Shown: positions 61,485-64,000 of the stretch, in pieces
Position numbering within the stretch: position 1 is the stretch's first letter
Layout of the letters: the number at the start of each line of letters is the position of its first letter
From: an uncultured Clostridia bacterium
GTDB taxonomy: Bacteria; Bacillota; Clostridia; Peptostreptococcales; Anaerovoracaceae
Length of the DNA: 64,000 nucleotides
Assembly (NCBI GenBank): GCA_934271235.1
Contig: CAKQQT010000007.1
Span: 1 to 64,000, forward strand
Direction of reading: 5' to 3'
Translations under genes and position numbers: made by a program
Notes under the pieces: model-generated
Seen by the model: only the letters and a program-made list of their open reading frames with translations
What the model was told of the DNA's origin: nothing
The model's database searches: none

Positions 61485-62240
61485 CTACAGCTCGTATGCA
61501 TACATAATCATTGCCAGCGCCGCCATGCCTGCGGTCTCGGTACGCAGGATGATCCTGCCGAGGCTGACGATCTCCGCCGGCTGCGGCAGCGCGCGCAGCT
61601 TTGCGATCTCTTCTTCCGCGAAGCCGCCCTCCGGACCGATGATCACCGCGATCTTCCGCGGTGTTTCACCGTCTTCCTGTTCTGCGTCCAGCAGACAGTC
61701 TTTTAGGGTCCTGCCCTCTTCATTTTCATAAGGGCAGATGACCAGATCATAGCCTGCGAGTTCCTGCAGCATAGCGGTAAAATCAAGCGGCTGCGCAACC
61801 TGCGGGATCATGCCGCGTTTGCATTGTTTGACCGCTTCATCGGCGATCTTCTGCCAACGAGTCAGTTTCTTGCTGAAATTCCCCTTTTCGACGACCACTG
61901 TCCGCGCGGTAAAAACCGGAACGATGCGGTCGATCCCAAGTTCTACGGTTTTTTGGATCACGGTCTCCATTTTGGCCGCTTTCGGCACGCCCTGGAACAA
62001 AGTCACGCGCGTTTGAGGTTCCGTCGCGTCTTTCTGCCGGTCTGTGATGCGTAAAGTCACGCAGGTATCCCCGATCTCTTCAATTTCTGTCTCATATTCC
62101 CATCCGCTGCCGTCCGCGATCGTGACCGCATCGCCGACTTTAGCGCGGAGCACGCGGGTCAGATGCTTGATATCCTGCGGATCTTCCAGATAGATCCGGC
62201 TGCTCGTGACCGCTTCTTCCTCTACAAAAAATTTTATCAT
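61485..62240 (-). CDS. rsmE: 16S rRNA (uracil1498-N3)-methyltransferase
   Basis: A 251-residue SPOUT methyltransferase with an N-terminal PUA-like domain (residues 1-75, HLTRVLRAKVGDAVTIADG) and the knotted catalytic domain with VIGPEGGFAEEEI near residue 198 and LGRIILRTETAGMAAL. It follows prmA by 22 nt in the widely conserved prmA-rsmE pair. Confidence 0.95.
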   Translation of the reverse strand: MIKFFVEEEAVTSSRIYLEDPQDIKHLTRVLRAKVGDAVTIADGSGWEYETEIEEIGDTCVTLRITDRQKDATEPQTRVTLFQGVPKAAKMETVIQKTVELGIDRIVPVFTARTVVVEKGNFSKKLTRWQKIADEAVKQCKRGMIPQVAQPLDFTAMLQELAGYDLVICPYENEEGRTLKDCLLDAEQEDGETPRKIAVIIGPEGGFAEEEIAKLRALPQPAEIVSLGRIILRTETAGMAALAMIMYAYEL

Positions 62241-62262
62241 CTTGCTTTTTCCTCACGCTTTT

Positions 62263-63228
62263 CTATCGTTTCGCGACGATCGCGCACCACATGCCGTCTT
62301 CCTTGACTTCCAAAACGGCGAACCCCAACGCGCGCATCGCGTCAACGACTTCCGGCATTTTCTCGACCAGAATACCCGACGAAATATAGCGGCCGCCCGG
62401 AAGCAGATGCTTCGCCACATCTTGGCTCAGCATCACGACCAGATCCGCCATCAGATTGGCCACGATCACATCTGCCTTAAAGTCAATGCCCTTGGTCAGA
62501 TCGCCGTACTGTGCGGACGCGATCTGCTGTACATGGTTCAGCGCGATGTTTTCGCGCGCGATCGCAACCGCATCCGGATCGATCTCAACGCCGAGCACTT
62601 CCGACGCTCCCAACAGCGCCCCCGCGATCGAAAGGATCCCGGAGCCGCAGCCGACATCCAGCACCTTTTCTCCCGGCTTCAGGTATTCTTCCATCAGTCG
62701 GATGCAGAGCGAAGTGGTTTCATGCGTACCGGTTCCGAACGCCATGCCGGGATCGATCTCGATGACTTTCTCGCCGTCTTTCGCCTCATAAGGTTCCCAG
62801 GTCGGCTTGACAACGATGCTCTTGCTGACCTTGGCCGGTTTGAAGTAGGCTTTCCAATTGTCTTTCCATTCACTGTCATCTTCACAGCGGATCTCGGTTT
62901 TGAGAGTGCCAAGGTCGATCCCATCCCCAAACGCGCCGTCCGCTGCCTGTTTTTTCAGTTCCCGCATCGCTGCGCAGACCTGCTGCGCCTTGGTCTGCCC
63001 TTCTTCGTCATCGTTCAGATAGACCGTTACTTTCGGCGTTTCATTCTTGAGTTCCAGCACGCTGTCATCGATATAGTCCCACTCATAGCCTTTCTCTTTT
63101 TTGAGCAGATCGTCGATATCCGCCGGGTCTTCCACCACAGCGTCCGTGATATCCAGATTCATCAGCGCCGACAGGATCAATTCGATCCCGGCGCGCTGCG
63201 TTTCAATTCCGATTTCTAAATATTTCAT
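62263..63228 (-). CDS. prmA: Ribosomal protein L11 methyltransferase
   Basis: A 321-residue SAM-dependent enzyme that trimethylates ribosomal protein L11. It has an N-terminal substrate-binding domain (to about residue 105), a linker with WKDNWKAYFKPAKV, and a class I methyltransferase domain with LDVGCGSGILSIAGA and VIVANLMADLVV. AGAGG precedes the ATG. Structured repeat R4 lies about 100 nt upstream in the same direction. Confidence 0.95.
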   Translation of the reverse strand: MKYLEIGIETQRAGIELILSALMNLDITDAVVEDPADIDDLLKKEKGYEWDYIDDSVLELKNETPKVTVYLNDDEEGQTKAQQVCAAMRELKKQAADGAFGDGIDLGTLKTEIRCEDDSEWKDNWKAYFKPAKVSKSIVVKPTWEPYEAKDGEKVIEIDPGMAFGTGTHETTSLCIRLMEEYLKPGEKVLDVGCGSGILSIAGALLGASEVLGVEIDPDAVAIARENIALNHVQQIASAQYGDLTKGIDFKADVIVANLMADLVVMLSQDVAKHLLPGGRYISSGILVEKMPEVVDAMRALGFAVLEVKEDGMWCAIVAKR

Positions 63229-63267
63229 ATAGTTCCTCTTTTTCCAAGTATTTCTTCCTGATCATAA

Positions 63268-63330
63268 GGTTTGCCTTGCCGCTCCTTGGGTTTGCCTTGC
63301 CGCTCCTTGGGTTTGCCTTGCCGCTCCCTC
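63268..63330. repeat. 21-bp tandem repeat, three copies
   Basis: The unit GGTTTGCCTTGCCGCTCCTT plus one base occurs at 63268, 63289 and 63310, the last ending CTC instead of TTG. It adjoins the 3' end of leader element R4 (read leftwards), and the R4 end shares the GAGCGGCAAGG sequence, so the tandem array seems to have grown from the element's end. Confidence 0.9.
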
Positions 63331-63481
63331 TGCGCTCGACGCCTTGCGGCTCGTCCCTTAAAGTGCCACGCGCTAAAGCGCTGCACTTCTTGGCGTGAGG
63401 CCTGCCTTGCTTCTGTCTTCGCTGTCGCTCGCCAATCAGCGGGCTAGGGCTTCAAGTCGCTGTGCAAGAACATTATATCAC
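63331..63481 (-). repeat. Modular intergenic leader element, copy R4 (X module only)
   Basis: A copy of about 150 bp read leftwards, starting TGATATAATG (-10-like box TATAAT at 63472-63477). It contains one X module (AAGTGC-AGCGC-TTTA-GCGCG-TGGCACTT nested hairpin) and a GCC-GCAA-GGC tetraloop hairpin near its end. No Y module. It is upstream of prmA and co-directional with it. The exact 3' limit is uncertain because the 21-bp tandem array begins there. Confidence 0.8.
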
Positions 63482-63498
63482 AGGGGGGGCGAAAAGAG

Positions 63499-63785
63499 CA
63501 AGGTAGATAGAATTGGCTTTTTTTCTGTTACATATCCACTTTTTTCACGGTCAGCCTCTCACTTCCCCGGTTGCCACTTATCGGCTTCGTGCTTTTCCGT
63601 GCTTTTTCGACAAGTTTCACTATTCTTCGACTTTTTTCGAATGTGGAGCATGCGCTCCGGGCAAATGCAGTCATATAATTTTATAGAAGAATTTGAATGA
63701 ATTTTCCTTTTTTTATCTTTTTTATAATTTTTTTCATTCTATTTGTGGATAAGTAATTTAAAAAGCAATGTTTTTATCTACTTTG
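63499..63785 (-). repeat. 287-bp intergenic element, copy B
   Basis: The second copy of the element at 29854-30140, in reverse orientation and of identical length. The TTATCCACA box is at 63744-63752 (minus strand) and the opposite end carries GTGGATATGTAA (63528-63539, minus strand), both at the same offsets as in copy A (33 and 246). TCGAA units sit at offsets 145, 155 and 175, with a degenerate one at 165. It lies between the divergent leader elements R4 and R5. No coding potential. Confidence 0.75.
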
Positions 63786-63856
63786 ACCATTTTACGGCGG
63801 GATTCTGCCCTGCGTGCGGCTCTCATGAAAAAGCTCCTGTCAAAGTGCCCCGAAAT

Positions 63857-64000
63857 GTGGTACAATGTTCTTGGCACTGCGAGTTGAAGCCCTAGCCCGC
63901 TGATTGGCGAGCGACAGCGAAGACAGAAGCGAGGCAGGCCTCACGCCAAGAAGTGCAGCGCTTCAGCGCGTGGCACTTTAAGGGACAAGGCGCAGCCGCA
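63857..64000 (+). repeat. Modular intergenic leader element, copy R5 (X module; cut by window end)
   Basis: Read rightwards, it starts TGGTACAATGTTC (box TACAAT at 63861-63866) and contains a complete X module with AGCGC-TTCA-GCGC in the hairpin tip. It continues past the window end within a GGC-GCA-GCC hairpin. It points away from R4 and element B, so a plus-strand gene is expected just outside the window. Confidence 0.8.

Noticed and set aside
33479..64000. CRISPR array, because of repeated intergenic sequences
   Set aside because: Repeats are long, few and dispersed with modular structure. There are no short regular repeats with unique spacers and no cas genes.

Overview
The window looks like a chromosomal segment of an anaerobic, moderately GC-rich, endospore-forming Clostridia-type Firmicute. 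The evidence is a complete dcw (division and cell wall) cluster, a MurE with the meso-diaminopimelate-type DNPR motif, the sporulation pair yqfC/yqfD, the Firmicutes gene order prmA-rsmE-mtaB-rpsU-yqeY-yqfC-yqfD-phoH-ybeY-cdd-era-recO-glyS-ppdK, several radical SAM proteins, and strong Shine-Dalgarno sites. I would not name a genus from this sequence alone.

Layout. (1) 1-29.5 kb is almost entirely minus-strand housekeeping. It holds a tRNA-Asn/tRNA-Leu pair, two radical SAM proteins, argS, a DUF523 gene, mutS2, zapA, pheT, pheS and a TrmH-type methyltransferase, then the dcw cluster read from the right as mraZ-rsmH-ftsL-pbp-murE-murF-mraY-murD-ftsW-murG-murA-ftsQ-ftsZ. The mraZ promoter overlaps three MraZ-type boxes spaced 10 bp apart. 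(2) 29.5-43.6 kb is the accessory part. It holds a 287-bp non-coding element, a very cysteine-rich protein, a small membrane protein, an MFS-like protein, an ABC exporter, and a sigma-54 circuit. The circuit consists of a 79-residue protein and an NhaC-type transporter, each behind a sigma-54 promoter with matching upstream activator sites, with the gene for an unusual sigma-54 activator between them. (3) 43.6-63.2 kb is the conserved ppdK-to-prmA block on the minus strand. It is interrupted by a truncated AlbA/RecG-like gene plus an unknown membrane protein, and by a plus-strand deacetylase/DtxR group. (4) 63.2-64 kb is repeat-rich.

Three signals are not explained by the ordinary gene list. 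First, there is a family of modular, foldable intergenic elements (33479, 57072, 59249, 63331 and 63857 to the window end). Each begins with an extended -10-like box and has stems supported by compensatory changes. The four complete copies all lie directly upstream of, and in the same direction as, a gene (an ABC ATPase, a PHP protein, mtaB and prmA), so they look like mobile promoter/leader-RNA modules. Second, two 287-bp elements (29854 and 63499) have largely diverged interiors but keep termini at identical offsets. The termini include DnaA-box-like TTATCCAC sequences, and a TCGAA array repeats every 10 bp in the same register. Third, a sigma-54 activator has an N-terminal half that resembles L-erythro-3,5-diaminohexanoate dehydrogenase, an enzyme of lysine fermentation. 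It appears to control the transporter and the small protein through a shared 18-bp motif.

Start codons were moved from the longest reading frame wherever a ribosome binding site or family length supported a shorter one. Functions rest on recognised motifs and remembered family features. No database search was run.
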